Positions 22,859 to 35,484 of a stretch of DNA of 64,000 nt are shown one piece after another; positions within the stretch are counted from its first letter, which is position 1, and the number at the start of each line of letters is the position of its first letter. The position numbers and the translations under genes were made by a program. Where the stretch lies: positions 474,998 to 538,997 of the forward strand of contig JAAOMT010000468.1 in the NCBI GenBank assembly GCA_016748015.1. Direction: 5' to 3'. The notes under the pieces are model-generated. The model worked only from the letters and a program-made list of their open reading frames with translations. It searched no databases and was not told the origin of the DNA. Source of the stretch: Geosiphon pyriformis (Eukaryota; Glomeromycota; Glomeromycetes; Archaeosporales; Geosiphonaceae).

Positions 22859-25800
22859 ATGTTTTCCCTTAAAAAAATTTATCTTTTTTGGGTTAGTTTC
22901 ATTATTTGGACTTTATTTCATGTCGCTTTTGAATGTGAAGGAGCTGTGATGGCCATAGACTATGGGACAGAATGGTTCAAAGTGGCCCTGGTAAAATCTG
23001 GTGTCCCAATGGACATTGTGCTGAACCGAGACTCCAAACGTAAAACACAGTCAGTTCTTACAATAAGGGAAAAAGAAAGATATTATGGCTCGGATTCTGT
23101 CAGCTTGGTATGTTACCCACGAATTCAACCTTTATGGCATTATAAAATCTTTTTTGTTAATTATTGTCATTCATTTCAATTCCTAGGCTACACGTTTCCC
23201 CCGAAATACTTTTTTCAGTTTAAAAAGGATTCTCGGTCGTAATTTTGATGATAAATTTTCCAGAGACTATAGAGATCTATATTCTAATGATATGATCCCT
23301 GATTCACATCGGAATACTATCGCCTTTCAAGTCGATAATGAAACTTATTCTGTTGAAGAACTTGTGGCGATGCAATTTGCACATGCCAAAGAGCTCGCCC
23401 AGACTACGGCTCAAGAAGTTGTACGCGATGTGGTCATCACGGTAAATGGTTAATTTAAAAACATTCCTACCACCTTCTCTAATCACACTCATGTATCTCA
23501 CCTTACCCTCCTCTAATTTTGAAGGTACCACCTTTCTTTAACCAATTCGAAAGAAGAGCCATCCTTGACGCTGCCGATCTAGCTGGACTTAATGTTATTT
23601 CACTAATTCATGATGAGACTGCTGGTAAATCAAGATATTGGTCTTCAAATGAATCTACTTTTAGTCTATAAAATTTTGCTAATCTATAATTGATCTTTAC
23701 TAGTTGCCATAAATTACGCGATCAATCAATTCTCTTCGTTTAAAGACGATACACAACATCATATATTTTACGATATGGGGGCTGGAAGTACAGTGGCAAG
23801 TTTGATTAGTTTTAAAACCGCCACGATTAAAGATATTGGTCGTTTTAATAAATCGATTGTCCACGTGGATGTTAAATCGGTCGGTTACGATCGATCACTT
23901 GGTGGACAAGCATTCGATGTTCGCCTTCAAAAGCACTTGGCAAATGAGTTTGACAAGGCATACAAAGGCAAAACGGTTTCATCTGTATTTACCTCGGAGC
24001 GCGCAATGATCAAGTTGATGAAGGAAGCCAACCGAGTGAAGCAAATCCTGAGTGCTAATACGGAAACCATAGCCTCGGTAACTTGAAAAGTTCTTTCTTT
24101 CTTTCTTTCTTTTAAAACAAAAAAATTCTATATCATGTCCTTAATTCCCAAAGTTTTTCTCCCTCAGATTGAAAATTTGCATGAAGAATTTGATTTTCGG
24201 TTGCCGATTACTAGGTCAGAATTTGAAACTCTTTCTGCTGATCTTCTTGAACGTGTTAACGGTCCGATAGAACACGCACTTAAAATAGCAAATATGACAA
24301 CGGTAGGTACAGTATTTTGACTTGAAAATTCGTCAGGATTTAACAATATTAATGTAATTATTATTTGTACTTTTCAAATCCAGGAAGATATTAAATCATT
24401 AGTCTTGGTTGGGGGTGGTGTTCGAATTCCAGCCATTCAATCGGCTCTTACCGAGATTTTGGGAGAGTAAGTAGGTTCAAACTAGATTCTAAAACTACCA
24501 TTTCAAAAGGATAAATCATTGACAACTTTTGATATTTTAGGGAAAAAATCGCCAAGAATGTTAATGGAGATGAAGCGGCTGCTTTAGGGGCTGTTTTTAG
24601 GGGTGCAGGGTTGAGCGGCCAATTCAAAGTCAAGGAAATTAAAGTGAAAGACGTTACACTTTATCCTATTGATGTCGAATACGCATCGGATCCCAAGGAA
24701 TCAGAAGATGGTATAAAAAATGTGAAATTTCCCACCTCTTAATATATATATATATACATAATATAATCAAATTTTCTTCTTTATTTCATTAAATTTAAAG
24801 GAATATTGAAATCTAAAGTCCATCGTACGGTCTTATTCAAAGCTTTTTCTTCGATTGGCGTTCGAAAAGTCATGACCTTCAAACGCACCTCAGATTTTGA
24901 ATTCGCTCTCAATTATAGCAATACGGTCAAAGAAACGATTAGTGAATTTGGTCCCACTGATATTGCTTCTGTCCAAGTCATTGGACTTTCCGAAGCAATC
25001 AAGCAATTACAAGATGTGAGCGTTGAACGCCCTAAAGTTAAAGTCACCCTAGAACTCTCAGATTCTGGAACTTTGTCAGCTACCGATGCCATTGCCACCA
25101 TTGCGACCGAGCAAACTTCTTTTGCCGGTAATACGATGAAGAACATTCTTCAATACTTTTGTAATCATAATCACCTAACCTTTTCTTGCTTCTTTATACT
25201 ATAGATAAGTTCAAATCTTTTTTCGGAGTGACCCCAAACACGACAGAGGAAGCCATAAAAGATATTCCAATTCCAGAGGTAATATTTTGGGAAATTTTTA
25301 TGTAACATCTATTCATAAATTCTAATCTGAAGAATTTCAGGAATCTGTTGAAAGTCAAAATCCAACGTCTTCTACTACATCGGCGAACAATGAAACTGCT
25401 GAAAGTAGTGAGACTGAATCTCCTTCTTCAAAAAAAACAAAGATTGAGACGGTAAAACTAAGCCTTGTCGTGAGTTATTTAGGAATTCCTCCTATGAGTA
25501 AGGATTCAAAAGAGAAGTCCTTTGATAGGTAATAGAGTAAAGTATTTTTTCTTTTTTTTCATATCTCCCCTAAACTCTACTTTTTTCCATCACTAGGTTA
25601 AGGTCAATGGACCAACATGATTTTGAAATTCGTGCTCGTGAAGAAGCCCGGAACAATCTCGAAGCTTTTGTATATCGCGTTCAGGATTTCCTTCACGATG
25701 ATATTGTCATTAAAGTGAGCTCTCCTGAAGAACGCAATAAGTTATTAACACAGTTGTCCGAGATCTCGGAATGGATATATGAGGGTGGTGAACAAGCTTC

Positions 25801-25879
25801 AACTGACGACTATAAAGTTCGACTTGACCATCTCACGTTAGTAGTACACTATTTCTTTCACAATCAACATATAATTAAC

Positions 25880-25920
<41 letters not shown>

Positions 25921-26486
25921 TTTCTTCCAGTTCGCTACACAATCCCCTCGTTTTCCGTCAAAATGAATACAGGAAACGACCTGAAGCCGTTTCTTCGCTT
26001 AAGCAACTTATCCAGGCTGCACGCGAATATGTTCAACATATTCACAGAAATATTTCCCCCGACCATCGTTATCATTCTGATTACGAGCTTCAGAGAGTGA
26101 ACGACCTTTGTAATAACGCGGACAATTGGCTCAATCAAGTAGTTGCAAACCAAGGCTTTCTTTTGCCCCATGTTCAACCAGCATTCACCTCAATGGAAGT
26201 TGAAATCAGAAAACAAGAACTTCACAAAGAATATATGAGATTGGTCAATAAGAAACCACCCAGAAAAATTACGACTAGTGATACTTCCGCAAAATCACCT
26301 GATCCCAATGAGACTAAACCAAAAACAGTTTCTGATGAAACTAATGCCGAGTCTGATTCTTCCTTTACCACTAATTCCTCATCTTTTCTAGATAACGAAA
26401 CTTCTACCACATCGGGCCCTCAATCAACGTCGACAGAGGCCGATAAGGCAAACTTAAAAGAAAAAACAATACACGAAGAATTGTGA
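22859..26486 (+). CDS. LHS1: ER Hsp70-family chaperone, Lhs1/GRP170 (HYOU1) type
   Basis: A large Hsp70 relative of the ER lumen that acts as nucleotide-exchange factor for BiP/Kar2. Exons: 22859-23107, 23187-23441, 23525-23624, 23704-24077, 24168-24302, 24384-24466, 24541-24710, 24801-25127, 25205-25278, 25341-25528, 25597-25836, 25931-26486, giving 916 residues. Residues 1 to about 28 form a signal peptide with a hydrophobic core ([18 protein letters not shown]). The nucleotide-binding domain starts [16 protein letters not shown]-like, with [34 protein letters not shown] and [14 protein letters not shown]. After a short beta domain comes an acidic Ser/Thr/Glu linker, then a long helical C-terminal region as in GRP170. 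It ends HEEL, an HDEL/KDEL-like retrieval signal. One intron holds a (CTTT)n tract (about 24091-24114) and another a (TTGA)n tract. Confidence 0.93.
25880..25919. repeat. (TTGA)n microsatellite in the last Lhs1 intron
   Basis: About ten TGAT/GATT tandem units lie in the last intron, ending roughly ten bases before the acceptor CAG at 25930. A tract this close to the acceptor could vary in length between strains and affect its use. Confidence 0.9.
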
Positions 26487-27334
26487 TAAATTTATTTATT
26501 TCTAAGTTTTGGACAGTTTTAGAGAATGGTAGAATTTTTAAACTTGCAAAATTAGAAGTTCGAATTCAAAAGTGCTTTATACTTGAAAACTTTTTGAGTT
26601 AATAATACTTTTAGCTTAATCAATTTAAGTTTATTAATTTTTTATTATGGCAAGTCTAGTGCTTGGTGCTATTGCAAAGATTAAAATGGCTTTTGTTGAT
26701 TTTAAAAACAATATTAGGTTCTTTTGTGTAGAATTTGTATTTCAAGTTTCTCTGAATTCTGTTATTAAAATTAAGCTTGCCGATTTTATTTTTTTGGCCA
26801 TTCTTAAAATTGCATAGTTTTTTATAATGTTTTTTTAAAAATTTATTAATCAAAAAAATTATTTTTTTGTAATATATTAAAAACCAAATTAGTTAATCTA
26901 TTTTTTAATTAGTTTTAAGAAAGTTTTTAATAATAATAATAATAAATTAATATTTTATATTTAATAAAAATTTTTTAAATATTAATAATATTATAAATTA
27001 ATAAACCAATTTACAAAAGCATTAATAATAAAATATATAAAACTAGATTAAATTTTTTTGAATTAAAGTTATAAGATTTGTTAAATATAATAAATTTAAC
27101 TATTAAGAAAGTTAAATTTTTTAATAAATTTAATTAGGTTTATTGTAATTATTTAAATAAATATTATTAATAATTCAAATTAAATACATTTTAAAAATAA
27201 TTATTAAATTGGTTAAAAGTTTTAATTGATTCAAAAATAAAAAAAAATGATTTATAAATGTTTATAATTTTAAAAATTAATTTTTAATTGTAATTAATTA
27301 TAATAATTTGTATAATAAATAAGTTTTGATTAAT
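26487..27334. other. A/T-rich intergenic spacer
   Basis: The first ~150 bp should be the 3' UTR of the chaperone gene. The rest is A/T-dominated, with an (AAT)n run near 26931-26944. No gene or element is recognisable. Confidence 0.55.
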
Positions 27335-27466
27335 AAAAATACATCTTTGTCCAAAATTCTCAAAAGAGTCTAAAGTTTTTTCAAAAAAAGTTTTTTTACC
27401 ATTCAGTACAATAAATCAAAACCATTTTTCAATTACGAGGCCACTGTTGGCTCTGTTATTGCTATT

Positions 27467-29265
27467 ATGAAGAAGGCTACCAAAGTTTTTGGTTCTGAAA
27501 GTGGTTTTAAGACGATTGCATCGAGGAAAAAGAGAAAGAGTAGTGTATTGGCAAAGAGTGTTGATAATAGTAAGGTTGCTGATAAAGCTCTTGGTAATTG
27601 TTCATGGGATTCTGAAGCGGGTAACACTACTGAATCTGAGAGTATTGACATGGAGGAGGAGTGCTTGGTTGAGGAAACCAGTGTTGACTATGGTGAGAAT
27701 AGTGCTTTCGCAGAAGAGGATCCTGATCAAATGCCTAAGAGTTTGCGTGTAAAGACCAAGAAGGTGTTAGGGAAGCCTCTGAGTATGATTGATTATGGTA
27801 CTGTCAATATAGACGATGATGTGTTAGATGGTTTTTTCCTTCTCCCACCCCTTTTGCCTATCAAACTGTTCATTCAAGTGCCTGTTTGCAAGTCCTTTGC
27901 TTTGGATATTGATCTCATGGCTGTTGCTGAGAAATCATCTCAGGAGAAATTGAACTTTGTCAGAAAAATTTTCTCAGGTGTGAATGGTTTTGGGGGGCCT
28001 CTGCTCCCTCAAAATTTGGTGGAATTATCCGGGCATCTTTCACTTCCAAAAAGGCAATGATGGCAGCTGCTCAATTGGCAAATGATCATGGTGTTGTGGT
28101 AAACACCAATCTTAAGTGTCCCATCAACAATCGTATGAATCGGGCAATTGTGTTGAAAAAAATTCCTGTGGGAACTTCCATCGAAGCAGTGCATGCAGCC
28201 ATTTCTGAATTTGGGCTTATTAAGTCGATTAAAATGCAGTTGGTGAATCTATGACAAAAGGCGATCATCGAATTAGAAGATCAAATTCAGGCTGATCTCT
28301 TGGTGGCTAAGTGGTCTGTCCTTATTGGAAAAAATGCAGTGCATGTGATCTGAGCTGATGTTAACAAACAAATATGGGACACCAGAGATGAGTTCAGGGC
28401 TTTGCTTTACACTCTTCTTATGGGCACCACTGCTCATGATCTTTGGAACTTCATTGGTTTGGTTGGTGGGAAAACATGTGTTATTGAATGCAGTTCTGTC
28501 AGTTATGTCTAAGCACGCTGTGCTACTGTGTGCTTCGATTCTAAGAGTAGCCTTATTCAGGCAATGGCAAACACTCCTGTTATAAAAGGCATTGGTCTTC
28601 ATTGGTTTCATTTGACTGCTGCACTGTGCTCAATTTGCAGAAATTCCAGTCATACTTCTTTTGCTTGTCATACTGCTAGTGCATCTTCAAGTCCTAGGAG
28701 CAAGAGAGCTTCTCTCTCAGCTCAGGATCAGCTCTGTCTGGCTAAAATATATGAAAAAAAATCTGTTCCCGTTTCCCACCCTTTGGCTTTCAGTGGAAAA
28801 ACCTGGGCCTCTGTGGTTGGTAAACCACTTCTATTAGCGTCATTTAGTGGTTCAGCTTAATCTGGTTCTGTATTTTATGGTAAACCTCTCCCGACTGTTA
28901 GTGGTGAATTGGAAGACTGTTTGAAGAATATTGAGAGCAGTCTTGTCAGCCTCGCAGGACAAATTGGTGAGTTGGCTAAGAGGTTAGACTCATTCGTGCT
29001 GGCAGTTTCCCAGCCTAGTCTTGGATGTCAGCTGCCAGTGACCTTCCCATCACAGAATCAAGGGGAGGATATAGTGATGGGAGTGGATTCGGATGATACC
29101 ACTAGTAACAAGACTGCTGCCATTATAAGTTCAACTGCCTCACCTGAGGTTGTGAAATTGGAAAACATGTTGAAAGGTCTCTCTGCTTTGGTCATGAGCC
29201 TATCGGCACACTTGGATGATTTGGCTTTAGCAGGTGGTGTTCTTCCTTTACCTCTTTTTCAATGA
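27467..29265 (+). pseudogene. LINE C ORF1 (RRM-like and CCHC protein), inactivated
   Basis: The frame is a Ser/Glu/Lys-rich N-terminal third (to about 27870), then KSFALDIDLMAVAEK, shared with other copies, then an RRM-like segment (AIVLKKIPVGTSIEAVHAAI, FGLIKSIKMQ, KAIIELED). A complete CCHC knuckle CSICRNSSHTSFACH lies near 28631-28675, followed by FSGKTWASVVG. A one-base shift lies in the G6 run near 27992-27998. In-frame stops include TGA at the Trp of the LWQKA block (about 28252) and TGA near 28350. The true start may be a little upstream of 27467. It ends in the ATGA overlap with ORF2 at 29262-29265. Confidence 0.82.
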
Positions 29266-32200
29266 GTGGTCTGGTGTGGAAAATTGCTACATGTAATGTT
29301 CATGGGTTGAACAATCCTGCAAAGCAAGATGATGTCATTTGTTGGCATAGGAATATGGGCAATTTAGTTTCTATTTTCACTGAGTCAAAGCTTAAAGGGA
29401 AAGTTCGTCCGTGGTTGGCCAACAAATTTGATGGTGTTCGGGTTTTTACTTCTAGTCTGAATTCTGGTTCTTCAGGTGCTGGGGTGTTAATTGTCATGAA
29501 TTTTTCTTTGGCAAGGCACATTTTCAAGGTTTCTGAGGTGCCCGGCCGGCTCCTCTCTATCAGACTTCTCTTCAAAAATAAACTTTTGGTTTCTGTTTTG
29601 GGTCTCTATGCTGGTGCCTCTTTAAGTGTCCGATTCTCACAGGCTGGCGACCTCAATTCTTTGATTGCTAAGGTGGTAAATGAATCTTTTTTTGTGGTCT
29701 TGGGTGGTAACTTCAATAAGGATGGCATTCGTAAGAGTGCCAGTTTCAAAAAGTGCTTTGATCTGGATCTGGTTAATGTCTTGGGTGGAAGTGTACTTGC
29801 AAAGACACTGACATGGGGTAACTCTTGTGGTGTTGTCAAGACCATTGACTATATGTTTGTCTCTTCGAGCTTGGTTAATGCTGTGGTGGATCATGGTGTG
29901 ACTGGAATTGAGGACTTTTTTGATACTGATCATAAGGCTGTTTCTGTTTCTGTGGGTTTGGGTGGCTTGCTTGACTCTCAGCTAAATTTGATATGCAAGC
30001 AGGCTAATAAAGATTGTTGAAAGTTTGATTTTGGGAATGCTGGTGAGAAAAGGTGGAACAATTTTAAGGATGCTATGTTGGTTAATGGCCTAATGTTCTC
30101 GAGTGATTTTGCTGCTTCTGTGGAATTTTCAGATTTGGATGCTATGTGGGACATTGTATACAAAGTAATGGTTTTTTCAGCAGTTGAAACATTCAAAAAG
30201 AAATGGTTTAAGGGTTATAATGAGGTTTTTACCAAGAGTTCTTTTAGGTTTTACAAGCTTGAGTTGCTGGTATCCAAGCTGGTTAAGGCATCTTGTTTGT
30301 TGTCTAGTGTGGAATTTGTGTCATTGTTAAATACATGGGAGAAGTTCGATGTCAATGGTGCTTTGGTGGTAAAGTCTTTATTTCTTTCAAGCTCCAGTTT
30401 TGAAAGGATTTGCTCAGCTCTGGCTAAGACAAGGAAGTCTTACCACTCTGCTAAGTTGCTGGAATCCAAACGTGCTAAGGAATCCTGTATTAGAGTGGCT
30501 ATTAATAGAAGAATGGAAAGTTTCAAATTAGACAAGAGTCACACTATTAGGAGTGTTTTGGAGCATCCCTTTCACAAAGTGGTACTGGATCATCTGGTTG
30601 TAAGTGATGAGTTGATTTTAGAGTCCAGCTCAGTCAAGGCTAGGGTGGATGGGATTATGGAAGGCTGGACCAGGAAGTGCAAGGTGGTGCCAGATATCTC
30701 CAATATTTGGTCTCGCCAGTACAAGCCTTTGGAGTATGTTTTTGATGGTGCATTTTCTGGTGTAATGTGTCCTGTTGATTTCAATGAGTTGTTCAGTGTG
30801 GTTTCTGGTCTGCTTGAGAGCAAGACTGCTGGTCTTTCTGGGATTTTGAACAAGCTCTGGAAACACTGTGACAGATCAATTTTGGACATGCTTTTGGTGC
30901 TTTTAAATTCTTGTTTGATTCATGAGTCAATACTTAGTGCTTGGAAAGAAGCCTGGGTCTCAATGATTCCTAAGCTGTATGAGTGGGAAGGAGTTCTTAC
31001 AAACACCCGACCTATTGCCTTGATTGAAATTGCTCACAAGATTCTTTCAGATAGGATCTCATTGGCTTGTAGTACTTTTGATGTTCTGTGTGGGGACAAT
31101 TTTTTGGTTTTAAAAGGTATGACAACACAGTCTCCCATTTTTGCCATTGATTTGGTTATTGAGGATGCTTTGGAGAAGAATCGTGGGCTCTGGTTGGTCT
31201 TGTAAGACATGTGGAAGGCTTATGATTCTGTTGGGTGGGAACACCTTCAGGACAGTTTGGTTAGGATAAAAATGTGTAGCAGGTTCATTAGGTTCTTTGG
31301 CAGCATCTACAGTGGTCGCGTTAACAGAGTTATGACGGATTTTGGTTTGACAGATAGGTATGTGGTGCATGATGGCTTGGACCAGGGGGAGGTGTTCTCA
31401 CCACTCCTCTGGCACATATTTTATGATCTTCTTTTGTGTGAAGTTAAGAGACAGACAGATGGGTGTGACTATAGATTGAATTCTCATTTTATTTCTAGAT
31501 GTGGTCATGCTGAGTCTCAGGCTAGTGTATCTTTATTTTTCGCAGCGGGTGCCTTTGTTGATGATACTATATGGGTTGGCAGCAGTTAAAGTGCCATACA
31601 ACACATTCTCAATATTGCTAGTGAATTTTTCAATATCAATAACATCTCGATTAATAATAATAAGACTGTTGCCATTCCCATCAATTGTGATGGTATGGCT
31701 TTCTCTTTGCTGATCAGTGGGTCATCTATTTCTATTGCCAAGAAGGGGGAATTGCATCGCTATTTGGGGATTTATTTGTCAACTGAGGGTCTTTCGAAGC
31801 CTAGTTTGGCTAAAGCGCATTCTGATGTCCGGTTTTTTTCTAATTTAGTCCTGAAAAAGGCAGTATCTAATAAGCAACTTTTATATTTGGTTTCGGTGGT
31901 TCTCTTTCTTATCATTGGATATAGAACACAGTTCAGTTATATTCCTATTAGTTCTTGTAGAAAGTGTGACACTTTGATTCGTAAGGGCTTGAGATCTAAG
32001 TCTGGTTTGTCACATGATTTCCCTAATAATGCAATTCATCATCCTTCTCTGTATGGTTTGAAGACTTTTGAGCAAGTTCAAGCTGAGAGCAAGTTGGCTT
32101 CAGTCATTTTTTTTGCGAACTCTGTTGGGATTTTGGGGCGTCTATTTTCTCACCGGTCACATGATCTGCAGGTCTTCTACTGGTGCCCGCTACATCCGTT

Positions 32201-33938
32201 GCAGTGTCTGGTTCGTGTCAAAGTCAATTCTCTAAACAATTTTCTGGCGGGTGTGGTGCATATTTTTTCTGGGTGTAATTTGTTATTGGGTGGCTCTCTG
32301 ACTAGTGCTTTTTGTTGTCAGGATGGAACCCCTATGTTTCTTGTTCTTGGTGAATCAAATTATGTCAAGAGTGTCTCTTCACTTCAGCATTATGGGATTG
32401 CTTTCATAGACCAGCTACAGGACCAAAATGGGACTGTTTTCGAGTGGAAGACCTTCAAATAGTGGAAGCGGTTAGACCCACATGGTCCAGTTCCTGTCTG
32501 ATTTGAGCTGTCAGTTTGTTTTCTTGGTGGCGTGTCTTCTCTTCCTGTCTGCTCCACGCTTTTGGCTGATCACGGCTCTTCGGATGTTCTTCAGTCTCAT
32601 GAATTTGGCATCATTGGCGCCAGTTTATTCAATTCTAATGTTGGTTGTTTTTCCATTTACACAGATGGATCTCTAAGTGATTTAGGGACTGTTGATATGA
32701 AAGCTGGGGCTGCTGTTTTCTTTGAGAACATTGGTATGGGTTTGGGTGTAGGGGTATCTGGTTTGATGTCTTCTATCTTGATGGAACTGCAGACTATTGC
32801 TCTGGCACTTGAGTGCATCCCTTCTTCTTGCTCAGTCGACTTGTTCTCAGACAGTCAGGCTGTTTTGAATGTTTGCAGATTGGAAATAGAATTGGTTCAC
32901 CCAAATTTTAGGAATTGGTGTTGGATTGAACACCACCATATTGTTAATGTCATTCGTCGTAAGAATTTAAAAGTTAATTGGTATAAGGTAAAAAGATACT
33001 CAGGGGTTTTAGGCAATGAACGAGCTAATAAGTTGGCCAGAGCTGCAGCTCTCTCTGGTTGACATCTGCCCTATTCTGTTGATGAACGCTATCTTAGGGG
33101 TGGGAGAGCAGCCATTTCTGGTAATTCTAGACATTTTGTTCAGGATATTTTTTGGTCAGTTCATCATGCACATTGGGAAATCAGTTGTGGTATAGGGGTG
33201 GTGGCGGATAGTCTGCGTACAGATATTGATTGGTTTAGATTGTCACTGGTTTGACATCCAGATTCTCACATGGCTGCTGGCTTCACTAGCAAGTGAACTG
33301 CTGGTTTTTGGACTTACTTTATGAAAACATTGCACCATCAGCTCCCTGTTGCCATGCATAAGCGGCTTTATAATAAGTGATACCCCAGTGAGATGTGTTT
33401 GTTTTGCAGTGATGTCGAGATCTCAGACCATGTGTTTTCTTGTTTATTTGATGCCAATAGTCGTGCTCAGTTGTTGGACACTCATGCAGCAGTTTGGGGT
33501 GTGCACTCTAGTTTGGTTCATTCTTCCTCAGGTGTCTCGCAGCTGATGTCTACTTGTGTATCTGACATTTCAGTTAGTACTGTTCTATGCAAAGGTTTTG
33601 TTTTCAAGGATTGGTTTTGTGAGTTTGTTTCTGTCTTCAAGGGTTCCAGGATAGCGGATCAGAACATTGTGGCCTTTGTGCATAAGTTTAGCTTGGCTTT
33701 TTGGGAAGACATTTGGTTGGTTCACGCCAAGCACTGTGCTTTTATGGAAAAAAATAGGCTTATTCCATGCGATGGGTCAGTTCTTGTCTCAATTTCTGGG
33801 CTTTCTTTAGGGCTGTCATCTGGTGTGACTCAGCTGCTGGGAGTTGCTAAGATGATTGGTATTGGTTTTGGATTCCGTAAGTCTTGTTTGTTTTTTTCAG
33901 GCATAAGGGATGAGGTTTTTGTTCATATAGGTGCTTAG
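29262..33938 (+). pseudogene. LINE C ORF2 (APE endonuclease, RT, RNase H, zinc finger, C-tail), one frame with nine stops
   Basis: 1559 codons including the stop stay in one frame with no indel. The endonuclease occupies 29262-30017 (CNVHGLN, FTESKL, IDYMFV, DTDHKAV). RT runs about 30080-32460 with an intact catalytic box AGAFVDDTIWVG near 31550. RNase H is 32640-33060 (YTDGSLSDLG, MELQTIALALE, FSDSQAVLN). The finger CLFCSDVEISDHVFSC is near 33396-33443, and the C-tail ends DEVFVHIGA. Stops at 30018 (TGA), 31203 (TAA), 31587 (TAA), 32460 (TAG), 32499 (TGA), 33060 (TGA), 33252 (TGA), 33294 (TGA) and 33378 (TGA) make it non-coding unless recoded. At least five replace a Trp conserved in other copies and two replace Gln. 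GGNFNKD replaces GDFNED, losing the catalytic Asp of the endonuclease. Confidence 0.9.
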
Positions 33939-34086
33939 TGTTGTCCTGATTGGTCCGAGTGGCTGGTCACGTGTAGATAATACATGATTCACACCTAGTT
34001 TAGATCATTTGTATGATGTATTGCACTAGGCAGTGTTTGGACTTTGCTCATTAAATATTAATAAAAAAAAAATAAAAAAAAATACA

Positions 34087-35484
34087 ATATTTTATAAAAA
34101 AATAAAAAAAAATATTAAATATTTTGATAAAATAAAAATATCAAATGTTTTTAATTTAAGTATATTAATTTTAAATTTAAATAATTAATTATATATTAAA
34201 TTTATATAAGTAATATTTATTATAAAAGTTTAATTTTACATATATAAATAATAATAAAATTATATTTTATAATAATTTAAAAAAATCAACAAAAACTAAT
34301 AAAAGTATTAATCTTAATTTTAAAAAAAATAAAATAAAAAATAAAATAAAAAACTTAAAAAAAAGTTAAAAACTTTATTAATAATAATAATATAATTTTA
34401 AAAAAGTTTACAATATTTAATAATAAATATAGTATTATAATTAAAAGTAAAATAAATAAAACTATTATTAAAAATATAAATAAAAAATATGTTAACAATT
34501 TTAAAATAAAAATCTTTAAGACAAATTTAATTAAAAATATAATAATAATTTTTTTAAATATATCTAATTATAATGTAATAATAATAAAATAACTGTAAAA
34601 TTGTGTTTTTATTATTATTATTATTAAAGCAGATATTTTTTCAATTTTGGTTTTTTTATTTAAAAAAAATAGTGTTTTTAATTAATAAGTTTTTTATTTT
34701 GAATTTGTTAATTATAAAAAAAGTTTTTTTGAGAAAAATTGTAAATAGTAAAAAAATTATTTACATTAATAATTAATTTTGAAAAATTTTTATTTAAAAA
34801 ATATTAAATTAATATTTATTTTTTAAATTTAGTTTAATTATAAAAAAATTTTAATTGTAAAAAATAGTCTAATTGTAAATATTAATTTTAAATATGCAAA
34901 TATTTAGTTAAATTAAAAAGTAATTATTAAGAAAGTTTTAATTAATGTTTCAAAAAAATATAATAACTGTATTTTTTAAGTTTAATAAAATTAAGTTAAT
35001 TAAATTATAGTTAATTGGTTTTTAATAAAAACTATAATAAAATTTGCTAATTTAAATTAAGTTAATTATATTGCTTTAATATAATTTATTTTTATTAAAA
35101 AAAAACTGTACATATAATAAAAATTAAAATATATTAAATTAATTTTTTTTAAATATATAATTTATAAATGTTTTAATTATACTGTTTTAAAATATAACTT
35201 TGTTAAAATATTTTTTTTTGTTTAAAAAACATTGGTTAAATAATGTTAAACTATATATTTATGTTAAAAAACTGTATTTGTTAATAATTTTCTAATCTTT
35301 AATAATAAATTTTGGATTTAAATAATAAATAAAAGTTAAGTTAAAAATAAAATTATTTTTAATTTATTTTTTTTTAAATTCAACTTTTTTTCTTTGGCTT
35401 TAAATAATTTATGTTCAAAAACAAGTAAATTTAAATTTTTTTTGGAATTATTAACAAACTAAATTAATACTTTAAATTTTTTTT
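34087..35484. other. A/T-only spacer
   Basis: 1.4 kb of nearly pure A/T between LINE C and LINE D, with no ORF above chance and no recognisable element. Confidence 0.6.

Larger units (their letters stand above)
27344..34077 (+). mobile_element. LINE copy C: near full-length
   Basis: Contains a 5' leader, ORF1, ORF2, and a 3' UTR with the conserved motif at 33957-33976, ending in an A-rich tail. AAAAATACA at 27335-27343 and again at 34078-34086 is a plausible 9-bp target-site duplication. ORF1 is clearly diverged from the B/E/F type in its N-terminal third, so C is a separate subfamily. The sense strand is rich in G and T. Confidence 0.9.
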
